8,831 nt of DNA from Acidobacteriaceae bacterium (GTDB lineage: Bacteria > Acidobacteriota > Terriglobia > Terriglobales > Acidobacteriaceae): contig PKXI01000123.1 of assembly GCA_003133425.1 (NCBI GenBank), positions 1 to 8,831 on the forward strand, in the 5' to 3' direction. The translations under genes were made by a program, and so were the position numbers. The notes beneath the pieces were generated by a model. That model was not told the DNA's origin and searched no databases. It saw nothing but the letters and a program-made list of their open reading frames with translations. Positions within the stretch are counted from its first letter, which is position 1. Every line of letters begins with the position of its first letter. Below are positions 1 through 5,812 of the stretch, piece by piece.

Positions 1-126
1 CTCTCTCATAGGATAACTTACAAGCAGTCGCAAGTCAAAATCCCCATCAAATCGCTCAAAATTCACCCATTTGTCCAATTCTGTCAGATTTATGTGTATT
101 TCTAAGCACACATTTTCGGGACAGGG
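1..126. other. AT-richer leader upstream of the small-gene cluster, no gene seen
   Basis: I see no coding frame here with a start, ribosome-binding site and reasonable composition. The stretch is more AT-rich than the genes and lies directly before a heptamer array and the first plus-strand gene, so it is the natural place for that cluster's promoter. A weak sigma70-like candidate is TTGTCC at 71-76 with TGTATT at 95-100 (18-base spacer, four of six matches in each box). This is too weak to call with confidence. Confidence 0.3.
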
Positions 127-180
127 AACAGTGCACAGTGAACAGTGAGCTGAAAGCTGACTACTGAGAACTGAGAACTG
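127..180 (+). repeat. Degenerate heptamer tandem array (left copy)
   Basis: Reading in steps of seven from 127 gives AACAGTG, CACAGTG, AACAGTG, AGCTGAA, AGCTGAC, TACTGAG, AACTGAG and a final partial AACTG. That is seven full units plus five bases, with no break in phase. The unit resembles the cleaner ARCTGAN array at 957-1047 and lies in the same orientation; the unit AACTGAG occurs in both. It ends five bases before the first possible start codon of the downstream gene, so it probably lies within that gene's 5' untranslated region. Its function is unknown. Short tandemly repeated heptamers are known from other bacteria, for example the STRR repeats of filamentous cyanobacteria. Confidence 0.85.
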
Positions 181-185
181 CCCTC

Positions 186-614
186 ATGCTTTATAGTCAA
201 AAAGGAATGGCAACAGCAGCGAACAAGCAAGTCGCGGGACAGAATTCACAACAAGGGTTCGTCTATCTTCCTCTCATCGCCGGTTGGCTCGTGCCGGGCG
301 CCGGTCATTTTCTGCTGCGCAAATGGGGCCGCGGTGCGTTGCTGGCAGCCTCCGTTATAGGCATGTTTGTGCTCGGATTGGCCATGAAGGGCCGCATCTA
401 CACCGGCGCGCAGGACATTCTGGACATGCTGGGAATGGCGGGCGATCTGGGCAACGGACTGCTCTTTCTGGTTTGCAGGGTTCTTGGCGTAGGCGCCGAC
501 CAGGTGCAGGTGACCACTGCCGACTACGGGACCAAGTTCATTGTCGTAGCTGGCCTGTTGAACGTGATCGCCGCTGTAGACGCGCATAATCTGCGCACCG
601 GGAGGAAGTCCTGA
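186..614 (+). CDS. DUF6677-like small membrane protein
   Basis: A predicted inner-membrane protein of 142 residues with no known function. Residues about 27-39 carry the signature LPLIAGWLVPGAGHF, followed by a basic RKWGRG patch and a hydrophobic helix at about 49-66. Two further hydrophobic stretches lie near 85-100 and 115-130. The proline-glycine-alanine-glycine-histidine turn followed by basic residues resembles TM2-like and DUF6677 proteins, which I associate with Acidobacteria; the family assignment is from memory. Two starts are possible. ATG at 186 has no Shine-Dalgarno, and ATG at 207 (giving MATAANKQ) has AAAAGGA but only one base away. I kept the longer form without strong reason. 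The stop codon overlaps the next start by one base (TGATG), so the two genes are translationally coupled. Confidence 0.7.
   Translation: MLYSQKGMATAANKQVAGQNSQQGFVYLPLIAGWLVPGAGHFLLRKWGRGALLAASVIGMFVLGLAMKGRIYTGAQDILDMLGMAGDLGNGLLFLVCRVLGVGADQVQVTTADYGTKFIVVAGLLNVIAAVDAHNLRTGRKS
601..608 (+). promoter_or_regulatory. Strong ribosome-binding site inside the end of the upstream gene
   Basis: GGAGGAAG lies five bases before the ATG at 614 and within the last codons of the preceding gene. With the TGATG stop/start overlap it is good evidence that the 59-residue frame downstream is really translated. Confidence 0.8.
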
Positions 615-793
615 TGCTTCACACCTCCCACTTTGCGGCTGTGCTGCTGTTCGCGCTCTTCGCTTCAGTAGTCTTCGGCATCACCCAGCGTGAAACGCCG
701 CGGCGCATGTTTCGCTACGGAATTTACTGCTTCACTCTCTTCGTCTGCTCCGCCGTCGTGCTCAGTTGGGTAATGTTCCTGATCGCGCGCTAA
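614..793 (+). CDS. Small two-helix membrane protein, 59 aa, translationally coupled
   Basis: A short gene with no recognised family. The product begins MLHTSHFAAV. It has a hydrophobic helix at about residues 7-23 (AAVLLFALFASVVFG), a short polar basic loop at about 24-34 (ITQRETPRRMF), and a second helix at about 38-57 ending in LIAR. The basic loop between the helices suggests a hairpin with both ends outside and the loop in the cytoplasm. This follows from the positive-inside rule and has not been tested. Support for the gene is strong despite its size: it has an ATG with a near-perfect Shine-Dalgarno at 601-608, a one-base overlap with the preceding membrane-protein gene, and a composition typical of an integral membrane protein. 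The most likely role is as a partner of the upstream DUF6677-like protein. Confidence 0.78.
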   Translation: MLHTSHFAAVLLFALFASVVFGITQRETPRRMFRYGIYCFTLFVCSAVVLSWVMFLIAR

Positions 794-816
794 GCGGGCT
801 GACTGGGACTGGTCCC

Positions 817-969
817 ATGAACAAACTCTGGCACGAACAGAACAAAATGCCGCCCAAGGCCACGCCGGAGCAGAGAATCCAGTGGCACAAGGAACACCAG
901 AGACACTGTGCCTGCCGTGAACCCCCCAAGGGTCTGCTGAAACCCGCCAAGTCAAAAGCTGATAGCTGA
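817..969 (+). CDS. 50-residue His/Cys-rich hypothetical protein
   Basis: A small hydrophilic protein, 23 bases after the previous stop on the same strand. Residues 24-33 (H24, H27, H30, C31, C33) form an HxxHxxHCxC cluster, with another His at position 6. This is a plausible metal-binding knuckle, although no characterised family is recognised. The body is rich in Lys, Gln and Pro and has no membrane segment. The ATG at 817 is preferred over the in-frame TTG at 766, which lies inside the preceding gene; another in-frame ATG is at 847. The start has no clear Shine-Dalgarno and is preceded by the inverted repeat GGGACTGGTCCC (805-816). The last four residues (KADS) and the TGA stop come from the start of a heptamer array, so the natural C-terminus may have been altered. 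I am fairly confident it is a gene and have no function to offer. Confidence 0.6.
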   Translation: MNKLWHEQNKMPPKATPEQRIQWHKEHQRHCACREPPKGLLKPAKSKADS

Positions 970-1047
970 TAGCTGATAGCTGAGAACTGAGAACTGAAAA
1001 CTGAAAACTGACAACTGACAACTGACAACTGACAACTGAAGACTGTC
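957..1047 (+). repeat. Array of 13 tandem heptamers, consensus ARCTGAN
   Basis: The perfect 7-base phase runs AGCTGAT x3, AGCTGAG, AACTGAG, AACTGAA x2, AACTGAC x4, AACTGAA, GACTGTC. Variants are grouped in blocks, the pattern expected from local duplication by slippage. The array covers the whole gap between the 50-residue gene on the plus strand and the acetyltransferase gene converging from the minus strand, whose stop codon begins at 1052. Each unit but the last holds TGA on the plus strand. Because seven is not a multiple of three, all three plus frames are stopped within 21 bases, while the minus strand carries no stop within the units. The array contains no classical hairpin terminator. 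Confidence 0.95.
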
Positions 1048-1049
1048 AG

Positions 1050-2024
1050 CTACGCACTCCCGCCCCGCTCCCAAACCGCGGCGTCGAAGCGGTGCGCGCA
1101 GGTATAGCCCTCGGACAGATACAGATCGATAGCCTGCTGGTTGGCTTCCGTCACGGTGAGGGAGATTTCGGTGGCGCCCTGGCGCATGAAGTGGAAGGCC
1201 GCCATCGAAAGCAGCAGTCGGGCCATCCCGTGGCGCCGGTAGTGCGGGTGTACGCAGACCTGCGTGATGTGGCCGCTCTCCGGGCTAACGCGCGAACCCA
1301 GTACCAGGCCCACAAACTCGCGATTCGCACGGTGAACAATGACATGGGAGGCCGGCGCAGAGAAGGTGCCGCAGCCGGAGTAGCGCACTATGTTGTTGAG
1401 AAAGCGCAAGGATCCGTGGACCGACCGGTACTGGTCGTTGATCAGGCTGTCAGGATGATCGCGATAGGCCTCGCAGATCAGCCTTGCGGCGGGGGCAAGA
1501 TCCTCGTCGCGCCAGGGCCGCAGTTCAAGCTCGTGGGGCAAGTCGGCCTGGGGAGCGTTCCACAGACCCTTGAGCGCCTGGACCAGGAACAGCCGCCGGA
1601 AAACCCGGAACCCCGCCTCGCGAAAGACCGCAGAGTGGGAACCCGAAGGATGCACCAGCAGTTGCGATTCAATGCGGTCGATCTGCGGCGAGTTCACCAG
1701 CAACTCCAACAGATGACGCAGCAGCGTATCTTCAATTATCCGTGCCGAGTCGGGGTCCTCCGGCATCGCAAACACATCGCCGATTACGGCCTTGGTTTCC
1801 TCGTAAACGCAGAAAACATACCCGATAACCTGGTCCGCCGCCACCGCCGCATACCCCGGCAACATGTGGCTGTCCAGATACTGCATCAGCAATCGTGCCG
1901 AAGCCCGATAATCCCAATGCAAACGTGTACTCCAGAGTGCACCTTCACATTCCAGCACAGCCCTCAACATCCCCGCCTCAAAGTGCCGCAGGTCGAGGAT
2001 TTCGCTGGAAGTACTCGATGCCAT
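1050..2024 (-). CDS. GNAT-family N-acetyltransferase with two tandem GNAT domains
   Basis: A predicted cytoplasmic acetyl-CoA-dependent acyltransferase of 324 residues. The C-terminal half (about residues 165-324) is a clear GNAT domain. Beta-4/motif A reads HITQVCVHPHYRRHGMARLL at about 252-271, with the acetyl-CoA pyrophosphate loop RRHGMA at 263-268. Motif B follows with the typical asparagine (EANQQAIDLYLSEGY, about 293-307). The N-terminal half (about 10-150) looks like a second, diverged GNAT fold (YAAVAADQVIGYVFCVYEE, then a FREAGFRVFRR end) without an intact RxxGxG/A loop. Tandem GNAT proteins with one active domain are common; the substrate cannot be read from sequence. The start at 2024 is chosen because GGGGAG lies four bases upstream (2029-2034). 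A start at 2102 would add 26 residues with no ribosome-binding site. It converges on the heptamer array. Confidence 0.85.
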   Translation of the reverse strand: MASSTSSEILDLRHFEAGMLRAVLECEGALWSTRLHWDYRASARLLMQYLDSHMLPGYAAVAADQVIGYVFCVYEETKAVIGDVFAMPEDPDSARIIEDTLLRHLLELLVNSPQIDRIESQLLVHPSGSHSAVFREAGFRVFRRLFLVQALKGLWNAPQADLPHELELRPWRDEDLAPAARLICEAYRDHPDSLINDQYRSVHGSLRFLNNIVRYSGCGTFSAPASHVIVHRANREFVGLVLGSRVSPESGHITQVCVHPHYRRHGMARLLLSMAAFHFMRQGATEISLTVTEANQQAIDLYLSEGYTCAHRFDAAVWERGGSA

Positions 2025-2185
2025 GCTTCTCCCCTGGAATGCAGATTCGTCTTTGCCGAATGCGGCCGTAAGCAAGCCCGACCTTGCGACGAGAGGCTGC
2101 ATGACAGCCGTTGAGGTCGCAATGCCCTTCCGGACACTTTGACACGAGTTGTCCCCAAGTGCAACTTGAGGTTTGATTTATCGGT
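2025..2185. other. Intergenic gap between glycosyltransferase and acetyltransferase genes
   Basis: This gap is long enough to hold a promoter for the acetyltransferase gene. On the minus strand TTGCAC (plus positions 2160-2165) could be a -35 box, but the hexamer 17 bases downstream (CAAAGT) is a poor -10. A five-base inverted repeat, CAAGT-GCA-ACTTG, lies at 2156-2168. GACA and TGTC half-sites spaced by five bases lie at 2141-2153. None of these is convincing alone. No terminator with a T-tract is seen after the glycosyltransferase stop. Confidence 0.3.
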
Positions 2186-4027
2186 CTATCGAGCACCGAC
2201 GAGGTAGACTTCAAGTCCCTGCTCCGGCCAACTGAAAACTTCCTCATAATGGCGGCCTTCCAGGTACTCTTCGAGAGCAGCCGGAGTGTGCAGGTCAACA
2301 CCACCGCGGCCCGTCACCCGCGCCACAAGCAGGTGCTGCTCGTCTGGCACGCCACTCTGCTCGTAGTTTGCCACCTCTCGATTGCGATAGAACGAGAGTC
2401 CGTATTCCATGTCGCGGCGCACACGAAAGACTGCGATTGTCTCGCTCAGCGGGGCCACAGTAGCCAACTTTTCCGCGAGTGGCCGTGAAGAATAGGAGCG
2501 GTCCAAAAGGTGAATTACACGCTTGGTTGCGCTTACCCCTGGAATGCCGAAGAATGGGCCTACGCCGTAAAGAAACAGGACGAGCACGACCAACACTGCG
2601 GACGTAACCAACCGGAGCCGGGCCACGCCGAAACCCTTGGTGACGATCAAGATCAGCAGTGTGGCCCCCGTGGCGGCCAACATGGCCGCCGCGACTGCGT
2701 GCGTGGGTGGAATCCTGGAGCCATGGGCAACGAACCAAGGCACCAATAGAACAGCGACGGTCATGACTCCGCAAAATACGGAGTGGCCCAACAGAATCCA
2801 GCGGTTCAGCCCTGGTTGCCTACGGCGAAACAGATAGTCTCCAGTGAGGATAGCGATGGGCGGAATTGATGGCAGTATGTAGCCCGGGAGCTTGGACCGG
2901 GAGAAGGAAAAAAAGACGATTGGAATGAAGGCCCACAGCACCAGGAACTCGGGAAAGGCATCGCCTGGGCGGCCGACGCAGGGTGCGGCGCTGGTGGAAT
3001 GGCGCACCCGCCACTCGGCAACAGAGGTCTGTACTCCGTCGACGAGCGCGCGCACGGCCACTACTGTCCACGGCATCATGGCCAACACCACGACCACCAA
3101 GTAGTACCAGAATGGCTGTGAATGCTCGTAGCGATCGGTGGCAAACCGCTCGAGGTTATGCTCGAGAAAGAACTCGCGGAAGAAGGTAGGATTCTGGTGC
3201 TGCACCGCAATGAACCACGGCAACACCATGGCGAAGTAGAGCACCATTCCGGGCCACCAGAACGACCGGCGGATGATGGTCCATTCACGGCGAAGAAAAG
3301 CAAAGGCGGCGATTATGAGAGCTGCCAGGAATGGTGCCACAGGCCCTTTAGCCAGCGTGGCTAGACCGGTGAAGAAGTAAATGTCGTAGAGCCAGAACTT
3401 TGAGCCGGTCTCGTACCAGGCATACCAGCCGAGCAGCCCGATGGCCAGTGGCGCCGCCATCTGCATGTCAGTCGATGCGCCGCGGGAAAAGCCGATAATG
3501 CCAACGCAGGCGACGGTGATCAGGGCCGCATCAAGATGCCCTCCGGGGCGGAATCGGCGCATGTGCAGGTAGATGAGACCGATCATTATGAAGGCAAAGG
3601 TTGTGGAGGGCAGGCGTGCGCTCCAGTCGTGGACCCCGAAATCCTGAAACAGAAACATTGCCCGCCAATAGTAGAGGGCGGGCTTTTCCAGCCAAGGATG
3701 GCCATAGAGATAGGGGGTGACACAGGCACTTAGACGGCTCTTGAGGGTGACGGCGGAGCCGAAACGGTCCAACATCTCGTGCGCAATCTGGGCATAGCGC
3801 GGCTCATCGGCGCCTACCAGTCCCAGGCCGTCGCCGCCGAGAAGTGGGGTGAGCCCGTACGTCAGAAAGAAGACAGTGAAGACAAGAAACACTGCCGCTT
3901 CGCGGACGGTAGCCCAGGTCGGCAGCCGCTTACGCCGGTGATCGGACAAATCCGGAGCAGATGGTTCCAGAGTAGTTTCCACTTCCAGCAATTCTCCAAC
4001 GGGCGTGCGGCAGCCTGTTTCGCGCAA
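2186..4027 (-). CDS. ArnT/PMT-like polytopic glycosyltransferase
   Basis: A predicted inner-membrane GT-C-fold glycosyltransferase, related to the 4-amino-4-deoxy-L-arabinose transferase ArnT and protein mannosyltransferases. Such enzymes transfer a sugar from a polyprenyl-phosphate carrier on the outer face of the membrane. Family hallmarks in order are DEPRYAQIAHEM at 74-85 (the acidic catalytic loop after the first helix), the GHPWLEKPALYYW loop at 109-121, ARLPS at 137-141, LAKGPVAPFL at 225-234, PWFIAV at 270-275, FFLEHNLERFATDRYEHSQPFWYY at 286-309, and SRSKLPGYILPSIPP at 376-390. About a dozen hydrophobic segments lie between residues 44 and 492, followed by a soluble C-terminal domain of about 120 residues. 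The length of 613 fits the family. The acceptor and sugar donor cannot be inferred. The start is a TTG at 4027; GGAG lies only two bases upstream, so a start at GTG (residue 16) is also possible. Confidence 0.88.
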   Translation of the reverse strand: MRETGCRTPVGELLEVETTLEPSAPDLSDHRRKRLPTWATVREAAVFLVFTVFFLTYGLTPLLGGDGLGLVGADEPRYAQIAHEMLDRFGSAVTLKSRLSACVTPYLYGHPWLEKPALYYWRAMFLFQDFGVHDWSARLPSTTFAFIMIGLIYLHMRRFRPGGHLDAALITVACVGIIGFSRGASTDMQMAAPLAIGLLGWYAWYETGSKFWLYDIYFFTGLATLAKGPVAPFLAALIIAAFAFLRREWTIIRRSFWWPGMVLYFAMVLPWFIAVQHQNPTFFREFFLEHNLERFATDRYEHSQPFWYYLVVVVLAMMPWTVVAVRALVDGVQTSVAEWRVRHSTSAAPCVGRPGDAFPEFLVLWAFIPIVFFSFSRSKLPGYILPSIPPIAILTGDYLFRRRQPGLNRWILLGHSVFCGVMTVAVLLVPWFVAHGSRIPPTHAVAAAMLAATGATLLILIVTKGFGVARLRLVTSAVLVVLVLFLYGVGPFFGIPGVSATKRVIHLLDRSYSSRPLAEKLATVAPLSETIAVFRVRRDMEYGLSFYRNREVANYEQSGVPDEQHLLVARVTGRGGVDLHTPAALEEYLEGRHYEEVFSWPEQGLEVYLVGAR

Positions 4028-4181
4028 AACTCCGTATCTTGGCTTTGCTCAGGACGGCTTAAGGAAGCCGGACTGGCCCACACACTTTCCGCGCTCACAG
4101 GAGACACGACGATGGTGCTCAAGTTTCAACAGGGACAAGGCTAACAGATTCGCCCGGAATCTCAATGAACCCGATGGTTCA
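4028..4181. other. Intergenic gap between nrnA-like and glycosyltransferase genes
   Basis: This 154-base gap holds a short stem-loop, CGGCTT-AAGG-AAGCCG at 4055-4070, with no T-tract on either side. Frames that run through here on the plus strand are antisense to the flanking genes and show no protein-like features. The gap is large enough for a separate glycosyltransferase promoter, but I see no convincing -10/-35 pair. Confidence 0.3.
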
Positions 4182-4182
4182 T
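4165..4182 (-). repeat. Inverted repeat at the stop codon of the nrnA-like gene
   Basis: ATGAACC at 4165-4171 pairs perfectly with GGTTCAT at 4176-4182 around a four-base loop (CGAT). Its last base overlaps the TGA stop of the minus-strand gene. A seven-base stem directly at the stop could weakly pause transcription or protect the 3' end. No run of T follows on the minus strand, so it does not meet the usual definition of an intrinsic terminator. Confidence 0.4.
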
Positions 4183-5264
4183 CAATGGCTTTGTGGAGCG
4201 CCTGGGGCGAATACGGCCAGGCTGTTCCGCAATTCCGGAAGAATTTCATCGAGCGCGCGCCTCAGGGGTCCGTCCAAAGTGCAGCCGGCTGCATTTCCAT
4301 GTCCTCCGCCTCCCATCCGTTCAGCAATTTCTGCTACATTCACCTTTCCCTTGCTGCGCATGCTCAGCCGGATGCGCAGTTCCGGCAGCTCGCGGAGAAA
4401 TACGGCAACCTCCACGCCGGAGATACCGACGGCCACGTTTACAAGGCCCTCGCAGTCCTCTTCGGCGGCGCAGGTGCGCACCATGTCCTGATGCGTGACC
4501 CAGAGCCAGGCCAAGCGCCCCTCACGCTTCAGATTTCCCAGGGCAGCGCCCAACAGTAGAACTTTTGATGTTGGGGTCGAATAGCACACTTCCCTGGCGA
4601 TAGCGATGGGATCGGCACCAGCCAAAACGAGCTCTTGCGCCACTGCGAAGGTCGAGGCCCGGACGGAACCGTATGTGAAGCCGCCAGTATCGGTCAGCAA
4701 GGTGGTATAGAGGCAGGTTGCCATCTCCGGCGTAATCGTGGCTCCAACGGCCTTCACCAGCCTGTACACAAGTTCACCCACGCTCGCCGCTCCGGAATCG
4801 ATCCAGTTCAGGTCCGCGTACGGACGCCCGCTGATGTGGTGGTCAATATTGATGACGAAGAAATCTTCCAGGCCGCGCAGACGGGAGCGTTCAAGACCGT
4901 CGCACTCCAGCAGAATTGCCGCGTCGCAGGGTCCGTGGACGCGGAATGCATGGCGAATACCTCCGGCGCCCGGCAGCCCGCGATAGATGGCTGGAAGCCG
5001 ATCCGCCGTTACCAGGTCGGCGCACTTGCCCATCTGTTCGAGGAGCATGCCCATTGCCAGTACACTGCCCACGGCATCGCCGTCTGGGTGCGAGTGCGAG
5101 CAGACCAAAAACCGTTCACCATTTTGCAGCACGTGCAAAATCTCGGTCATCGGGTCGGCAGGAAGAACGGCGCTGGAATTTGTGGAGACTCCTTCAGCGG
5201 CAGTCGCGCTCCCAGGCTTGGAGGGCGTTGCACAGAAGTCGCGATTCGTGGTGGGTCTATCCAT
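4182..5264 (-). CDS. nrnA: DHH/DHHA1 phosphoesterase, NrnA-type oligoribonuclease / pAp phosphatase
   Basis: A predicted cytoplasmic Mn-dependent phosphoesterase. Characterised NrnA proteins degrade 2-5 nucleotide RNAs and convert 3'-phosphoadenosine 5'-phosphate to AMP. Motifs are complete. Motif I is SHSHPDGDAVGS at 56-67 (H59, D61, D63), and motif II includes D122 in LLECDGLERS. The DHH triad is at 141-143 in INIDHHISG, and motif IV is TTLLTDTGGF at 187-196 (D192). The C-terminal DHHA1 substrate-binding domain carries the glycine-rich GGGGHGNAAG at 318-327. The 360-residue length exceeds the usual 310-340 because of a 38-residue low-complexity N-terminal extension. The start at 5264 follows the rbfA stop by six bases, which favours coupled translation. 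An internal ATG at residue 39 would remove the extension but has no ribosome-binding site. The pairing with rbfA is a conserved gene order and supports the assignment. Confidence 0.92.
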   Translation of the reverse strand: MDRPTTNRDFCATPSKPGSATAAEGVSTNSSAVLPADPMTEILHVLQNGERFLVCSHSHPDGDAVGSVLAMGMLLEQMGKCADLVTADRLPAIYRGLPGAGGIRHAFRVHGPCDAAILLECDGLERSRLRGLEDFFVINIDHHISGRPYADLNWIDSGAASVGELVYRLVKAVGATITPEMATCLYTTLLTDTGGFTYGSVRASTFAVAQELVLAGADPIAIAREVCYSTPTSKVLLLGAALGNLKREGRLAWLWVTHQDMVRTCAAEEDCEGLVNVAVGISGVEVAVFLRELPELRIRLSMRSKGKVNVAEIAERMGGGGHGNAAGCTLDGPLRRALDEILPELRNSLAVFAPGAPQSH

Positions 5265-5270
5265 GCACCG

Positions 5271-5696
5271 TTACTCGATTGGAGCTTCCATTTCCGCAGT
5301 CGCCGGCTGCTCGGCCTTGGCCTTTTGCCGCTTGCGTGAGCGGTCCATCAGCTCTTCAATGCGCGCCTGGAAGCGGCCCGATCGGTCGGCCAAAAATGCC
5401 AACTCTGGCACGTGGCGCACACCCATCCGCTCCTTCAACTCGAAGCGGATGTAGCCTTTGGCGGCCTCGAGGCCGGCAATGGTGTTTTCCTCGGCTTTGG
5501 CAATGTCCTTCACTGAGCTATCGACGGCCACATATACTCGCGCCGACTTTCCGCCCGGGTTCAGTGCCACTTCGGTGACGTAACAGAAATCGATGCGCGG
5601 GTCGGAAAGTTCGCCCTCGATCATGGTGCTGATCTCCAGCCGCAGCGTCTCTGCCACCCGGTCCTGATGATGCTTTCGCGCTCGATGCTCTGGCAT
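5271..5696 (-). CDS. rbfA: Ribosome-binding factor A (30S maturation)
   Basis: A small KH-fold protein that binds the free 30S subunit and assists late maturation of 16S rRNA, notably in cold conditions. Family marks are SDPRI at 31-35 followed by the strand VTEVALNP at 40-47, SARVYVAV at 51-58, GYIRFELKERMGVRHVPELAF at 81-101 (the conserved R-x-x-P-E-L-x-F core), and D104. Residues from about 119 form a charged, probably disordered tail. The length of 141 is typical. The ATG at 5696 has a strong Shine-Dalgarno, AGGAGGA at 5701-5707, four bases away. The nrnA-like gene follows after six bases. In many genomes rbfA follows infB; here the upstream neighbour is a divergent protease gene, so rbfA heads its own transcript. 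Confidence 0.95.
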   Translation of the reverse strand: MPEHRARKHHQDRVAETLRLEISTMIEGELSDPRIDFCYVTEVALNPGGKSARVYVAVDSSVKDIAKAEENTIAGLEAAKGYIRFELKERMGVRHVPELAFLADRSGRFQARIEELMDRSRKRQKAKAEQPATAEMEAPIE

Positions 5697-5812
5697 GGCT
5701 TCCTCCTCGCACAGGTAAACGATTCAGGATAGCAGAGGCACGCGGGTCACGGGACCAAACCCCGAAGCCGCCCCGGTATAATTGGCGCGGAATCACAAAA
5801 GGATGTGAAGAC
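5697..5812. promoter_or_regulatory. Divergent promoter region between rbfA and the M16 protease gene
   Basis: This 116-base gap separates two diverging genes, so both promoters must lie here or inside the coding sequences. For the protease, a perfect TATAAT is present at 5777-5782, about 30 bases before the ATG at 5813, but there is no good -35 box at 17 +/- 1 bases. An AAAAGG ribosome-binding site lies at 5797-5802. For rbfA, the minus strand has TGCTATCCT (extended -10 type, core at plus 5726-5731) about 30 bases before its start, again without a good -35. The elements are predicted by eye. Confidence 0.6.
5777..5782 (+). promoter_or_regulatory. Consensus -10 box (TATAAT) for the M16 protease gene
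   Basis: An exact TATAAT sits in otherwise GC-rich sequence, 30 bases before the protease start codon. This would place the transcription start near 5789 and leave a leader of about 24 bases with the Shine-Dalgarno inside it. The absence of a recognisable -35 suggests activator dependence or a weak basal promoter. Confidence 0.55.

Noticed and set aside
665..1028. Minus-strand frames of 118 and 88 residues starting inside the heptamer array
   Set aside because: Their N-termini (MSVVSFQFSV type) are just the heptamer read on the strand that lacks stops, and the rest is antisense to the small plus-strand genes. Peptides of this kind look like annotation artefacts of the repeat.
127..1047. CRISPR array
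   Set aside because: The repeats are 7 bases long, directly abutting and without spacers.
1092..2114. Plus-strand frame of 340 residues opposite the acetyltransferase gene
   Set aside because: It mirrors the real gene on the other strand. Its translation is rich in Arg, Gln and His with no domain, membrane or motif pattern, while the minus strand has clear GNAT motifs and a good ribosome-binding site.
4055..4070. Intrinsic terminator between the nrnA-like and glycosyltransferase genes
   Set aside because: The stem is six base pairs with a tetraloop but has no T-tract on either strand; it may be coincidental.
4005..4559. Plus-strand frame of 184 residues across the nrnA-glycosyltransferase gap
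   Set aside because: Most of it lies opposite the DHHA1 domain of the nrnA-like gene, and the intergenic part shows no coding features.
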